In this document: piece after piece, positions 1-11,914 of the stretch | Layout of the letters: every line of letters starts with the position of its first letter | How positions within the stretch are numbered: position 1 is the first letter of the stretch | Origin: Corynebacterium minutissimum | GTDB lineage: Bacteria; Actinomycetota; Actinomycetes; Mycobacteriales; Mycobacteriaceae | Length of the DNA stretch: 64,000 bases | NCBI RefSeq assembly: GCF_000805675.1 | Contig: NZ_JSEF01000015.1 | Coordinates: 309,159-373,158, forward strand | Direction: 5' to 3' | Notes under the pieces: generated by a model | What the model was told of the DNA's origin: nothing | What the model saw: the letters and a program-made list of their open reading frames with translations, nothing else | The model's database searches: none | Translations under genes and position numbers: made by a program

Positions 1-1473
1 GCACGCGGCTCTTTCCCCACCGTAGAGCTGGCCAAGAAGGCACCCAAGCAGGCGGACGCCCTGCTGATCGCTACTTTTTTTGGCGAAGACGGCCTCGAGG
101 TTCCGGGCACGTCCCTGCTCGGTTCATCCGCACTGCGCTCGACGTATGAGGCTCTCGCGGCTGTGGGCGCGACCGGCAAGGCTGGGGAGATCGTGAAGGT
201 TCCCGCCCCACAGAAAGCAGGTGCTGCACAGGTCATCGCGCTGGGTATGGGTGATGTTGAAGCGCTTGACGATGAAGCTCTGCGCCGCGCCGCCGGCAGC
301 GCTGCCCGCGCCACCACAGGCGTAGGCACGATTGTGACGACCTTGGCGGACTTCGGCGTGTCCGCTGCGGTTGAGGGCCTCATCCTCGGTGGTTACTCCT
401 ACCGCGGCATCCGCTCCACCGAGCTCAAGGACGAGGAGCAACCGGCCACCTTCGTCGTGGTGGCCGATAAGTCCGCCACCGAAGAGTTCGAGGCTGCCCG
501 CACCGTGGCCGAGTCCGTCCTGTTGGCCCGCGACCTGGTCAATACCCCAGCCAACGAGCTTTACCCGGAGTCCTACGCCGCCTTCCTGTCTGCCCAGGCC
601 AAGGACGCCGGCCTCGATGTCGAGGTGCTCGATGAGAAGCAGCTGGAGAAGCAGGGCTTCGGCGGCATCCTCGCCGTGGGTAAGGGCTCGGCCCGGCCGC
701 CGCGCCTGGTGCGCTTGAGCTGGAAGCCCAAGAAGGCCAAGAAGCACGTGGCTCTCGTGGGTAAGGGCATTACCTTCGACACCGGCGGTATTTCCCTGAA
801 GCCGGGTAATGGCATGTGGGACATGATCTCTGACATGGGTGGCTCTGCAGCAATGGCAGCCACCATCATTGCCGCGGCCAAGCTGAAGCTGCCGGTTCAG
901 ATCACCGCTACCCTGCCGCTGGCGGAGAACATGCCGAGCGCGAACGCTACTCGCCCAGGCGACGTGATTACACACTACGGCGGCCTGACCTCCGAGGTCC
1001 TCAATACCGATGCCGAAGGCCGCCTCGTGCTTTCGGATGCGATTGCCCGCGCCAGCGAGGACAAGCCGGATTACCTCATCGAGACCGCTACGCTTACCGG
1101 CGCACAGATCGTTGCGCTAGGTTCACGCACCTCCGGCATCATGGGCTCCGAGGTCTTCCGCGATCGCCTCGCCGAAATCGGCCGCGAGGTGGGCGAGAAC
1201 GCCTGGGCCATGCCGCTGCTGGAGGAGCACGACGAGGAGATCAAGTCCCAGGCAGCCGATATCCGCAACATCAACGCCAAGCGCGAGGGTGGCATGGAGT
1301 TCGCCGGTACGTACCTCAAGCAGTTCGTGGGCGAGGGCATCGAGTGGGCACACATCGATATCGCCGGCCCCTCCTGGAACGGTTCTGCTCCCCGCGGCTA
1401 CACCCCGAAGCGCGCCACCGGTGTTCCGGTGCGAACCGCGGTGACCGCGCTCCGCGAGATTGCAGAAGCCTAG
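1..1473 (+). CDS. pepA: Leucyl aminopeptidase (M17 family), 5' truncated by window edge
   Basis: Cytosolic M17 aminopeptidase that removes N-terminal amino acids using two metal ions; general peptide turnover. The frame is open from base 1 with no start in the window, so the N-terminal domain is incomplete. The C-terminal catalytic part has the family blocks: VGKGITFDTGG (metal and lysine ligands), SDMGGSAAM and the signature NTDAEGRLVL near base 1010. The end is intact. Its TAG stop shares the palindrome CTAG (1470-1473) with the stop of the convergent glutaminase gene, so the two genes overlap by 4 bp. Family identity is very clear. Only the true start is unknown. Confidence 0.95.
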   Translation, partial: ARGSFPTVELAKKAPKQADALLIATFFGEDGLEVPGTSLLGSSALRSTYEALAAVGATGKAGEIVKVPAPQKAGAAQVIALGMGDVEALDDEALRRAAGSAARATTGVGTIVTTLADFGVSAAVEGLILGGYSYRGIRSTELKDEEQPATFVVVADKSATEEFEAARTVAESVLLARDLVNTPANELYPESYAAFLSAQAKDAGLDVEVLDEKQLEKQGFGGILAVGKGSARPPRLVRLSWKPKKAKKHVALVGKGITFDTGGISLKPGNGMWDMISDMGGSAAMAATIIAAAKLKLPVQITATLPLAENMPSANATRPGDVITHYGGLTSEVLNTDAEGRLVLSDAIARASEDKPDYLIETATLTGAQIVALGSRTSGIMGSEVFRDRLAEIGREVGENAWAMPLLEEHDEEIKSQAADIRNINAKREGGMEFAGTYLKQFVGEGIEWAHIDIAGPSWNGSAPRGYTPKRATGVPVRTAVTALREIAEA

Positions 1474-2744
1474 AGTGATTCGCCGGCGATGACGTAGTCC
1501 TCCTTATCCGCCAGCGGAAGGACCGTACCGTCGGACATGGCGCGGTCGGTGACGAGCCCGTTGTCATCGACCAGCGCCACCTCGTTGCCGCCCTCCCGCA
1601 AGCGGCGCAGGCCCTCCTTGAGCATGCGACGACCCACCGTGTGGAGGCCGGAGACCTGCGAGAAATCAAGCGCGAGGCGCTTGCCGGAGAACTGACGCTC
1701 CTCCAGTTCGTAAAGAATAGCTTCGGTGGCGGTGAAATTGATGTGACCCTGGAGGCGGATAATCGCGGTCTCGTCGTCCTCGTCCACGCTGCGCACTGGG
1801 TGCACGCCAAAACGGTTATCAGTAGACATGAGGTGCAAGCCCATGTCCGAGGACAGCTTTTGGAAAATAGCGGTGCCCCGCACACTATTGCCCTGCTCGT
1901 CCAAACGTGGGGACAGCGTGGCCACGCCGAGCTGACCAGGCAGGGTACCGATAAGCCCACCTGCCACACCAGACTTGGCAGGGATACCAACCTCCGCCAT
2001 CCAGCGACCAGCACCGTCATACATGCCGCACGAGCTCATCACTGCCAGCGTGAGGCGGCAAACGTCGGCATCAAGAATCTTCTCCCCCGTCACCGGCTGG
2101 CGCCCGCCATTGGCTAGCGTGGCGGACATGACGGCCAAGTCGCGGACGTCGACAGACAGCGCGCACTGCGAGGTATAGGACAGCACAGCGTCGTGCGCGT
2201 CATCCTGAATAATCCCGTAGGAGCGCAGCATATGGGCAATCGAGAGGTTGCGCTCGGCATGTTCGAGTTCGGAATCACACAGGCGCTTATCGACGTTCAC
2301 CTCGCGCCCCGCCAGCTTCGAGACATAGCTGCGGATGCGCTCCACGCGGTCTTCTACGGAGGAGTCCACGCCGTTGATCAGCTGGTTGACCACGATAGCG
2401 CCGGCATTAATCATCGGGTTGACGGGGCGGTGGTCCTTGGCCAGGGAGAGCTCGTTAAAGGCTTGGCCCGAAGGTTCTAGTCCCACCACTTCACGCACCT
2501 CACTCAGGCCTAGCTCTTGCAGGGCAAGCGCATAAATGAAGGGCTTGGAAATCGACTGGATCGTAAAGCGGTTCTCGGCATCACCGGCGCTGTACAGGTG
2601 GCCGGTGACGGAGCACAGGGCGACGCCGAGTTGGTCCGGGTTGGCGTCGGCAAGCTGCGGAATGTAGTCCGCTACCTCACCGCTGTCTTCATCGCGTACG
2701 GAGTTCAGGATCTTCTCTAAATAAAAAGGAATCGGAGTTTTCAT
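1470..2744 (-). CDS. glsA: Glutaminase with C-terminal STAS domain
   Basis: Hydrolyses L-glutamine to glutamate and ammonia in the cytosol. 424 residues. Residues 1-300 are the serine-dependent beta-lactamase-fold glutaminase domain, with the S64-I-S-K67 motif and the block NPMINAGA. Residues about 325-420 form a STAS domain (LDFSQVSGLHTVGRR), a layout known in some actinobacterial glutaminases and probably regulatory. The start at 2744 (MKTPIPFYLEK) was chosen over an upstream in-frame start at 2849 because the longer form would run through the divergent pncA start and adds sequence unlike the family. The promoter region is shared with pncA. Together with glnA, glnA2 and glnE it makes this window rich in glutamine metabolism. 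Confidence 0.92.
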   Translation of the reverse strand: MKTPIPFYLEKILNSVRDEDSGEVADYIPQLADANPDQLGVALCSVTGHLYSAGDAENRFTIQSISKPFIYALALQELGLSEVREVVGLEPSGQAFNELSLAKDHRPVNPMINAGAIVVNQLINGVDSSVEDRVERIRSYVSKLAGREVNVDKRLCDSELEHAERNLSIAHMLRSYGIIQDDAHDAVLSYTSQCALSVDVRDLAVMSATLANGGRQPVTGEKILDADVCRLTLAVMSSCGMYDGAGRWMAEVGIPAKSGVAGGLIGTLPGQLGVATLSPRLDEQGNSVRGTAIFQKLSSDMGLHLMSTDNRFGVHPVRSVDEDDETAIIRLQGHINFTATEAILYELEERQFSGKRLALDFSQVSGLHTVGRRMLKEGLRRLREGGNEVALVDDNGLVTDRAMSDGTVLPLADKEDYVIAGESL

Positions 2745-2754
2745 CCAGACCCAG

Positions 2755-2764
2755 CGTATAGAAT
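2755..2764. promoter_or_regulatory. Overlapping divergent -10 boxes for glsA and pncA
   Basis: Only 28 bp separate the two start codons. TAGAAT (2759-2764) lies 8 nt before the pncA ATG. On the other strand TATACG (2760-2755) lies 10 nt before the glsA ATG. The two hexamers overlap. Spacing fits leaderless or near-leaderless transcripts. This is inferred from sequence only. Confidence 0.5.
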
Positions 2765-2772
2765 TGTGATGC

Positions 2773-3315
2773 ATGAAGCCTGCACTCATCATCGTTGACG
2801 TCCAACATGACTTCTGCCCGGGCGGTGCTCTCGCCACCGAGAAGGGCAACGAGGTGGCCGATCGTATCGGCGCTCTCCAGCCCAGTTACGACACCGTGGT
2901 AGCTACCCAGGATTGGCACATTGACCCAGGTTCACACTTTTCGGAGAACCCGGACTTTGTCGATTCCTGGCCTGTGCACTGCGTGGCTGATTCCTTCGGC
3001 GCTTCAATGCATGAATCCATCGGCGCTGTACAGGCCTACTTTCGCAAGGGTGAATACACCGCGGCCTACTCCGGTTTCGAAGGCGCGGCAAATGGTGTTT
3101 CATTGGCGGATTGGCTGCGCGAGCACGACATCACCGACGTAGACATCGTCGGGATCGCCACGGACCACTGCGTGCGCGCCACAGCTGCCGACGCCGTGAA
3201 GGAAGGCTTCACTGTGCGTGTGCTGGCGGACTACTGCTCACCAGTTGATGTGGCCCGGGGCGAGGCCGCACTTGAGGAACTTGCCCAGGCAGGTGCCACC
3301 ATCGTGAGAGATTGA
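2773..3315 (+). CDS. pncA: Nicotinamidase / pyrazinamidase
   Basis: Converts nicotinamide to nicotinate and ammonia in the NAD salvage pathway; the same family activates pyrazinamide. 180 residues, normal length. The cysteine-hydrolase triad is visible as D9, K92 and C133 (TDHCVRAT). Metal ligands D47, H49 and H55 are in the block DWHIDPGSHF. The start ATG is preceded by a -10 box only 8 nt away and there is no clear ribosome-binding site, so the mRNA is probably leaderless. Divergent from glsA and convergent with the small gene at 3337-3735. Confidence 0.93.
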   Translation: MKPALIIVDVQHDFCPGGALATEKGNEVADRIGALQPSYDTVVATQDWHIDPGSHFSENPDFVDSWPVHCVADSFGASMHESIGAVQAYFRKGEYTAAYSGFEGAANGVSLADWLREHDITDVDIVGIATDHCVRATAADAVKEGFTVRVLADYCSPVDVARGEAALEELAQAGATIVRD

Positions 3316-3336
3316 GCGTGAGAGGTTAGGGCCCCG

Positions 3337-3735
3337 TTAACCCTCGTTCTGCTGGCGGCGCTGCTCGAAACGCTCGCGGCGTTCGCGCTGCTCTTCCCTC
3401 TTGCGCAAGATGCGCTCGCGTTCGATGCGCTCCCGCATTCGCTGTGGATAACCGGTTTCCTCCACGTCATAGATATCGCAGCGCAATAGCTTCGCTACTG
3501 CGTCTATCCCCTTCGGGCCGCCAATGCGGCGCCGGATGAAGGCGCCGTTCTCATCGACGACCACCACAGACATCTCATTGACCACGGTCTCGGGCTCCAC
3601 AAAGGCCTCGATATAGGCACGGCCCTTTGCCCAGCGCTGCAGCTCCTGAGCATCCTCCGCGCGAATGGTCTCCCCCGGTGCGCGGGGCGGGCGCAATTGC
3701 GATCGGGAACTGTTGCGTCGGAAGGGGTTGAACAT
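3337..3735 (-). CDS. Conserved hypothetical protein with charged C-terminal helix
   Basis: 132 residues, no recognised enzyme family. The central part (VVNEMSVVVVDENGAFIRRRIGGPKG) looks like a small beta-strand-rich fold. The last 35 residues are almost only Arg, Glu and Gln (ERERILRKREEQRERR), predicting a long charged helix or nucleic-acid contact. The start at 3735 (MFNPFRRN) was preferred to one at 3804 because the extra 23 residues look non-coding. It lies between pncA and the E2 gene, as I recall a small hypothetical gene does in C. glutamicum. Likely real because of its position and coding character; function unknown. Confidence 0.7.
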   Translation of the reverse strand: MFNPFRRNSSRSQLRPPRAPGETIRAEDAQELQRWAKGRAYIEAFVEPETVVNEMSVVVVDENGAFIRRRIGGPKGIDAVAKLLRCDIYDVEETGYPQRMRERIERERILRKREEQRERRERFEQRRQQNEG

Positions 3736-3808
3736 GACTCCCCAGCCTACCCCGTGACGAGGGTGCCCCAATTCACCCCACCCATGCGCACTGTCTGCGG
3801 GCACGCTG

Positions 3809-3814
3809 TAGAAT
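3809..3814 (+). promoter_or_regulatory. -10 box of the E2 gene
   Basis: TAGAAT lies about 50 nt before the sucB ATG, leaving room for a normal leader with a GAGGAG ribosome-binding site near 3848. No convincing -35 is seen, which is usual for corynebacterial promoters. Confidence 0.45.
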
Positions 3815-3863
3815 CGAGCACTAGCGTTTCACTACTTCCAACTTTCGAGGAGTCTTATAACTT

Positions 3864-5951
3864 ATGGCACACTCCGTTGTGATGCCCGAACTGGGCGAAT
3901 CCGTAACCGAAGGCACGATTACCCAGTGGCTTAAGTCCGTTGGTGACACCGTTGAGGCTGACGAGCCTTTGCTCGAGGTTTCCACCGACAAGGTCGATAC
4001 CGAAGTCCCCTCCCCGGTCTCCGGCACCATCCTCGAAATCAAGGCTGATGAGGATGACACCATCGATGTCGGCGAGGTCATCGCCATCATTGGTGACGAA
4101 GGCGAGTCCGCTCCGGCCGCTGACGAGTCTGACTCCGCGGATTCTTCCGAGAAGGCTGAGGAGACCCCGGATAAGCCTGCTGAGGACGCAGAGTCTGAGG
4201 CGGCTCAGTCGGGCGATGCCACCGACGTGGAGATGCCGGAGCTCGGCGAGTCCGTTACCGAGGGCACCATTACCCAGTGGCTGAAGTCCGTAGGCGACAC
4301 CGTCGAGGTCGACGAGCCGCTGCTCGAGGTCTCCACCGACAAGGTCGACACCGAAATCCCATCCCCAGTCGCCGGCACCCTCCTTGAGATCCTCGCCGAT
4401 GAAGACGACACCGTCGACGTCGGCGCCGTCATCGCCCGCGTCGGCGACGGCTCCGCAGCAGCCTCCGAGAAGCCTGCTGCCAAGGAAGACAAGACTGAAG
4501 AGAAGAAGGAAGAGCCGAAGGCAGAAGCCAAGGAAGAGACGTCCGAGGACAAGCCAGCTGCTTCTGGCGATGCTACCGACGTGGAGATGCCGGAGCTCGG
4601 CGAGTCCGTCACCGAGGGCACCATTACCCAGTGGCTGAAGTCCGTAGGCGACACCGTCGAGGTCGACGAGCCGCTGCTCGAGGTCTCCACCGACAAGGTC
4701 GACACCGAAATCCCATCCCCAGTCGCCGGCACCCTCCTTGAGATCCTCGCCGATGAAGACGACACCGTCGACGTCGGCGCCGTCATCGCCCGCGTCGGCG
4801 ACGGCTCCGCAGCAGCATCCGAGAAGCCTGCTGCCAAGGAAGAAAAGAAGGAAGAGCCCAAGGCCGAAGAAAAGAAGGAAGAGCCCAAGGCCGAAGAGAA
4901 GAAGGAAGAGCCCAAGGCTGACGAGAAGGCAGAGGAGAAGAAGCCCGCCGCTTCCTCCCAGTCCTCCGAGCCGAAGGCATCCGAGACCTCCACCAAGGTC
5001 AACAACGGTGACAACGTCCCGTACGTCACCCCGCTGGTACGCAAGCTGGCTGAGAAGCACGGCGTGGACCTGTCCACCGTGTCCGGCACCGGTGTTGGTG
5101 GCCGCATCCGTAAGCAGGATGTTCTGGCTGCCGCTGGTGAGGGCGAGGCTCCGGCATCCTCCGCTGGCACCGGCTCCTCCAACCCGCGTGCTCGCTGGTC
5201 CACCAAGTCCGTGGATCCGGAGAAGCAGGAGCTCATCGGTACTACCCAGAAGGTCAACCGTATCCGTGAGATCACCGCTTCCAAGATGGTTGAGGCTCTC
5301 CAGATCTCCGCTCAGCTGACCCACGTCCAGGAAGTCGATATGACCGCCATCTGGGACCTGCGCAAGCAGTCCAAGCAGGCGTTCATCGACAAGTACGAGG
5401 CCAACCTCTCCTTCCTGCCGTTCATCGTGAAGGCTACCGTTGAGGCACTGGTGTCCCACCCGAACGTCAACGCCTCCTACAACCCGGAGACCAAGGAGAT
5501 GACCTACCACGCTGACGTGAACGTGGCCATCGCCGTGGACACCCCGAAGGGCCTTCTGACCCCGGTCATCCACAAGGCTCAGGAGCTGACTCTCCCGGAG
5601 ATTGCGCAGCAGATTGCAGAGCTAGCTGACAAGGCCCGCAACAACAAGCTCAAGCCGAACGATCTGACCGGTGCCACCTTCACGGTGACCAACATCGGTT
5701 CCGAGGGCGCCCTGCTGGATACCCCGATTCTGGTTCCGCCGCAGGCCGGCATCCTGGGCACCGCAGCTATCACCAAGCGTGCAGTTGTGGTGACCGAAGA
5801 CGGCCAGGACGCCATCGCTATCCGCCAGATGTGCTACCTGCCGTTCACCTACGACCACCAGGTGGTTGACGGTGCCGACGCTGGTCGCTTCATTACGACC
5901 ATCAAGGACCGTCTTGAGACTGCAGACTTTGACGCAGACCTCAACCTCTAA
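3864..5951 (+). CDS. sucB: Dihydrolipoamide acyltransferase (E2) of 2-oxoacid dehydrogenase complexes, three lipoyl domains
   Basis: E2 core of the pyruvate (and, in corynebacteria, mixed pyruvate/2-oxoglutarate) dehydrogenase complex; transfers acyl groups from lipoyl-lysine to CoA. 695 residues: three lipoyl domains with DKV lysines at K43, K160 and K278, separated by Glu/Lys/Pro/Ala linkers; a peripheral-subunit-binding domain about 386-422 (VTPLVRKLAEKHGVDL); and a catalytic acyltransferase domain ending in DHQVVDGADAGRF, with H665 and D669 catalytic. In C. glutamicum the orthologue is called AceF, and the name sucB is historical. Lipoyl domains 2 and 3 are almost identical in DNA (see repeat). 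The partner aceE lies at 44011-46767, and the lipoyl ligase genes are 6 kb downstream. Good GAGGAG ribosome-binding site. Confidence 0.95.
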   Translation: MAHSVVMPELGESVTEGTITQWLKSVGDTVEADEPLLEVSTDKVDTEVPSPVSGTILEIKADEDDTIDVGEVIAIIGDEGESAPAADESDSADSSEKAEETPDKPAEDAESEAAQSGDATDVEMPELGESVTEGTITQWLKSVGDTVEVDEPLLEVSTDKVDTEIPSPVAGTLLEILADEDDTVDVGAVIARVGDGSAAASEKPAAKEDKTEEKKEEPKAEAKEETSEDKPAASGDATDVEMPELGESVTEGTITQWLKSVGDTVEVDEPLLEVSTDKVDTEIPSPVAGTLLEILADEDDTVDVGAVIARVGDGSAAASEKPAAKEEKKEEPKAEEKKEEPKAEEKKEEPKADEKAEEKKPAASSQSSEPKASETSTKVNNGDNVPYVTPLVRKLAEKHGVDLSTVSGTGVGGRIRKQDVLAAAGEGEAPASSAGTGSSNPRARWSTKSVDPEKQELIGTTQKVNRIREITASKMVEALQISAQLTHVQEVDMTAIWDLRKQSKQAFIDKYEANLSFLPFIVKATVEALVSHPNVNASYNPETKEMTYHADVNVAIAVDTPKGLLTPVIHKAQELTLPEIAQQIAELADKARNNKLKPNDLTGATFTVTNIGSEGALLDTPILVPPQAGILGTAAITKRAVVVTEDGQDAIAIRQMCYLPFTYDHQVVDGADAGRFITTIKDRLETADFDADLNL
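4212..4849 (+). repeat. Tandem intragenic repeat encoding lipoyl domains 2 and 3
   Basis: Bases 4212-4495 and 4566-4849 differ at only a handful of positions (for example GCC/GCT at the start and GTT/GTC in a Val codon). The spacing is exactly 354 bp or 118 codons. The first lipoyl domain (3864-4095) is clearly more diverged. Behind the second copy, a short array of near-identical codon blocks encodes repeated KKEEPKAEE (about 4846-4925). Confidence 0.9.
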
Positions 5952-5974
5952 GCCCTTGGGCAAACCCTAAAGGC

Positions 5975-6003
5975 AGCTCCCCCGCCATTGCGACGGGGGA
6001 GCT
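5975..6003 (+). terminator. Terminator of the E2 gene
   Basis: Perfect 10-bp stem AGCTCCCCCG/CGGGGGAGCT with a 9-nt loop, followed by TCGTCGTTTT. It begins 24 nt after the E2 stop codon and isolates this gene from the MFS gene behind it. Confidence 0.8.
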
Positions 6004-6241
6004 TCGTCGTTTTGTCTACTTTTCTCCCCGCGGCACTGGGCAGGCTTCCTGCAGTACCGCACAGCAGTGCTGTTCCCACCCTCGCCGATAGACACGAGCG
6101 CTAGCACCCCGCCGATCTGCCAAAAGTCGGCACCGATCCTGCAAGCGGATGAGGAATCTTTGTCAGTTTTGCGCCTACCGCACGCACCTGACTCCGTCAT
6201 TAAGCCACTGCACTGTGATTCAGCGCACTAGACTGGTCCGC

Positions 6242-7390
6242 ATGATCTCTCAGAAGTGGTTCCGAGTAGCCCTCGGCATGTTCCTTGTTGCCTGCGGCGC
6301 CAACCTCTTCGCCCCCATGGTGGTGGTTTACCAAGTCACCACCGACTTAGGGGTTCTGCACACAACCTTCCTCTTCGGCGTCTATGCCCTCGGCATCATG
6401 GTGGCGCTTTTTCTCGGCGGCCCCCTGTCTGATTCGCTGGGCAGGCGCGCCATCATGCGCCCAGCCGTCCTCAGCACTACGGCGGGCTCACTTATTTTTC
6501 TGCTGGGTTTTCAAGGCGCTTTCCTTCCCCTGCTGATTGGCCGCCTGTGCGCTGGAACCGCTGTTGGCCTCGCCATGTCCTCTGGTGCTGCCTGGATCAA
6601 AGAGCTCAGCACTCGCCTTACTGTCGGTGCCAAGCGCTCCTCCATCGCCTTGTCTGCCGGCTTCGCTCTTGCCCCGGGTGTTGGCGGCATATGCGCACAG
6701 TTTCTGCCGTGGCCCACAGTCGTGCCCTACCTCTTTCACATTGGCTTAGCGCTCGTAGTTGTTCCTCTTGTGTGGACTGTGCCGGAGCACAAGAATGCTC
6801 CTTCCACCCGCCGCGCCTTGTTTCCGCGCAGTGTGCTCACGTCGCGCTATCTTCGCGTAGCCACTTACGCTCCCTGGGTCTTCGGAACGCCCACCACCGC
6901 TTTTGTGTTTCTACCAGCGCAGTTAAGCGAGCATCTGCACCGGCCGATTCTGGTTGCCGGCCTGCTTGCCATGCTGACGATGGGAAGCGGAGTCATTATC
7001 CAGCAATTCGCCGGACGAGTGACTCTTACTCCTGTGCACGGAATGCTCCTGGCCGCCTTGGGAATGGCCTTGTGCCTTATCATCGTGGCATCCGCACACC
7101 AGCGTTGGGCCGTTTATCTGCTGCCCGTGACCGGCATCGCGATGGGCTGTTCCTACGGCATTGGAATGCTCAGTGGCCTTGCCGAGACCCAAGCAATCGC
7201 TGACCCTGATGAGCTTGGCGCGGCAACGGGGGTGTTCTATTCTCTGACCTACCTTGGGTTCTTTGCGCCCTTCATCCTCTCCCTTTTGGGCCCTGCCGTG
7301 GGCAATGCCACCGCATTTGTGATTGGTCTGAGCGTCGCCATTCTCACCGCCGCGTGGCTTCATCTCTCAGCCAGGGGTAGTCAGAATTAA
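6242..7390 (+). CDS. MFS transporter
   Basis: 382-residue integral membrane protein of the major facilitator superfamily. About 12 hydrophobic segments are visible, with the loop 2-3 signature near residue 60 (GGPLSDSLGRRAIM, the G-x-x-x-D-x-x-G-R-R/K motif). The substrate cannot be told; the sequence resembles drug or small-molecule antiporters. The start at 6242 was chosen because TAGACT sits exactly 7 nt before this ATG, the spacing of a leaderless promoter; the earlier in-frame start at 6149 adds 31 residues without membrane character. It stands alone between the E2 gene and gcvP, so a link to lipoate or glycine metabolism is possible but unproven. Confidence 0.85.
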   Translation: MISQKWFRVALGMFLVACGANLFAPMVVVYQVTTDLGVLHTTFLFGVYALGIMVALFLGGPLSDSLGRRAIMRPAVLSTTAGSLIFLLGFQGAFLPLLIGRLCAGTAVGLAMSSGAAWIKELSTRLTVGAKRSSIALSAGFALAPGVGGICAQFLPWPTVVPYLFHIGLALVVVPLVWTVPEHKNAPSTRRALFPRSVLTSRYLRVATYAPWVFGTPTTAFVFLPAQLSEHLHRPILVAGLLAMLTMGSGVIIQQFAGRVTLTPVHGMLLAALGMALCLIIVASAHQRWAVYLLPVTGIAMGCSYGIGMLSGLAETQAIADPDELGAATGVFYSLTYLGFFAPFILSLLGPAVGNATAFVIGLSVAILTAAWLHLSARGSQN

Positions 7391-7407
7391 TGCCATAGGC
7401 CACGCTT

Positions 7408-7413
7408 TATACT
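7408..7413 (+). promoter_or_regulatory. -10 box of the glycine cleavage operon
   Basis: TATACT lies about 50 nt before the gcvP ATG, which also has a GAAGGAG ribosome-binding site near 7449. No glycine riboswitch fold was recognised in the short leader. Confidence 0.45.
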
Positions 7414-7463
7414 TGAGGACGGTTTAGGCCACACTGACTAACGCCACGAAGGAGTTCAAACAC

Positions 7464-10328
<2,865 letters not shown>

Positions 10329-10332
10329 TTCA

Positions 10333-11445
10333 ATGACTGAGTACCTGCACTCCCCGCTGCATGCTGAGCACGAGAAGCTCGGTGCCACCTTCACGCCTTT
10401 CGGGCCGTGGGAAATGCCGCTCAAGTACGACAATGAGCTGGATGAGCACCGCGCAGTTCGCAATGCTGCCGGCCTCTTTGACCTGTCCCACATGGGTGAA
10501 ATCTGGGTCAACGGCCCGGATGCCGCCGAGTTCCTGTCCTACTGCTTCATCTCCAACCTGGTCCCTCTCAAGGAGGGCAAGGCGAAGTACTCCATGATCT
10601 GCGCCAAGGACGGCGGCATCATGGACGACCTCATCACCTACCGCCTAGAGGAGACAAAGTTCCTCGTCGTGCCGAACGCCGGCAACGCCGACACCGTGTG
10701 GGAGGCACTCAACGAGCGCGCCGAGGGCTTCGACGTGGACCTCAAGAACGAGTCCCGCGACGTAGCCATGATTGCTGTTCAGGGCCCGAAGGCGCTAGAG
10801 ATTCTCGTCCCCCTGGTGGAGGACACCAAGCAGCAGGCCGTCATGGACCTGCCCTACTACGCCGCGATGACCGGCAAGGTTGCGCGCAAGTACGCCTTCA
10901 TTTGCCGCACCGGCTACACCGGCGAGGACGGCTTCGAGCTCATCGTCTATAACTCCGATGCCCCGGAACTGTGGGAAGAGCTGCTCAAGGCGGGCGAAGA
11001 ATACGGCATTAAACCCTGCGGCTTGGCAGCGCGCGACTCCCTGCGCCTAGAGGCCGGTATGCCGCTCTACGGCAACGAACTCACCCGCGACATCACTCCG
11101 GTAGAAGCCGGTATGTCCCGCGCCTTTGCCAAGAAGGAACAGGACTTCGTCGGCGCTGAGGTACTACGCCAGCACGCTGCGGAGGGCCCCAAGGCAGTAA
11201 TCACCGGCTTGGTCTCCTCCCAGCGCCGCGCCGCGCGTGCCGGCTCCGAGGTATATGTGGGCGAGCAAAAGGTGGGAACGGTGACGTCCGGCCAGCCCTC
11301 CCCCACTCTGGGACACCCGGTAGCACTCGCGCTCATCGACACCGCCGCTGGTCTCGAACCGAGAGCTGCCGTCGAGGTGGATATTCGTGGCAAGCGCTAC
11401 CCCTTTGAAGTTTCTGCCCTCCCCTTCTACAAGCGAGAGAAGTAA
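10333..11445 (+). CDS. gcvT: Aminomethyltransferase (T protein)
   Basis: Takes the methylene group from aminomethyl-GcvH to tetrahydrofolate, releasing ammonia. 370 residues, normal for the family. Recognisable blocks are [13 protein letters not shown] near the N terminus, [11 protein letters not shown] in the folate-binding middle and [18 protein letters not shown] (about 227-244). The start codon lies 4 nt after the gcvP stop, with AGGAG of the gcvP tail as ribosome-binding site. A longer in-frame start at 10144 lies inside gcvP and was rejected. 41 nt separate it from gcvH. Confidence 0.96.
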   Translation: MTEYLHSPLHAEHEKLGATFTPFGPWEMPLKYDNELDEHRAVRNAAGLFDLSHMGEIWVNGPDAAEFLSYCFISNLVPLKEGKAKYSMICAKDGGIMDDLITYRLEETKFLVVPNAGNADTVWEALNERAEGFDVDLKNESRDVAMIAVQGPKALEILVPLVEDTKQQAVMDLPYYAAMTGKVARKYAFICRTGYTGEDGFELIVYNSDAPELWEELLKAGEEYGIKPCGLAARDSLRLEAGMPLYGNELTRDITPVEAGMSRAFAKKEQDFVGAEVLRQHAAEGPKAVITGLVSSQRRAARAGSEVYVGEQKVGTVTSGQPSPTLGHPVALALIDTAAGLEPRAAVEVDIRGKRYPFEVSALPFYKREK

Positions 11446-11486
11446 ACTCCACTACTGAATTCAACTACCGAAAGGACATCCTTCAC

Positions 11487-11879
11487 ATGGCTAATCTTCC
11501 TTCCGATTTCTCCTACTCCGAGGACCACGAGTGGGTCAACGCCACCGCTGATTCCGTCGCCGGTTCCACCGTTCGCATCGGCATCACCTCCGTTGCTGCC
11601 GACCGCTTGGGCGAGGTTGTCTTCGCCGAGCTGCCGGCCGTCGGTGACACCGTTGAGCACGGCGAGACCTGCGGCGAGGTGGAGTCCACCAAGTCCGTGT
11701 CTGACCTGTACTCCCCGGTCACCGGCACCGTCACCGCAGTCAACGAGGACGTGCACGATGACTACGCCGTCATCAACAACGACCCCTTCGGCGAGGGCTG
11801 GCTCTTCGAGGTCGAGGTCACCGAAGTTGGCGAGCTCATGACTGCAGAGGAGTACGCCTCCGCTAACGGAGTCGCTTAA
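11487..11879 (+). CDS. gcvH: Glycine cleavage system H protein (lipoyl carrier)
   Basis: Small lipoyl carrier that shuttles the aminomethyl group between P, T and L proteins. 130 residues, with the lipoyl lysine at K69 in [12 protein letters not shown]. Its own ribosome-binding site (GAAAGGAC) precedes the ATG. It is followed closely by lipB, which makes the octanoyl-H protein used as lipoyl donor, so substrate and modifying enzyme are neighbours. The L protein (dihydrolipoamide dehydrogenase) is not in the window and must come from elsewhere. Confidence 0.96.
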   Translation: MANLPSDFSYSEDHEWVNATADSVAGSTVRIGITSVAADRLGEVVFAELPAVGDTVEHGETCGEVESTKSVSDLYSPVTGTVTAVNEDVHDDYAVINNDPFGEGWLFEVEVTEVGELMTAEEYASANGVA

Positions 11880-11914
11880 AAGTTCTGACGTCGCGGGGAC
11901 TAGCATGGGTAGCC

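Noticed and set aside
3855..5573. 572-codon open frame on the minus strand inside the E2 gene
   Set aside because: Shadow of the repetitive, high-GC E2 sequence. Its Gly/Leu-rich translation mirrors the lipoyl repeats and linkers and matches no family.
7391..7463. Glycine riboswitch before gcvP
   Set aside because: The leader is only about 50 nt after the -10 box and shows none of the conserved riboswitch blocks.
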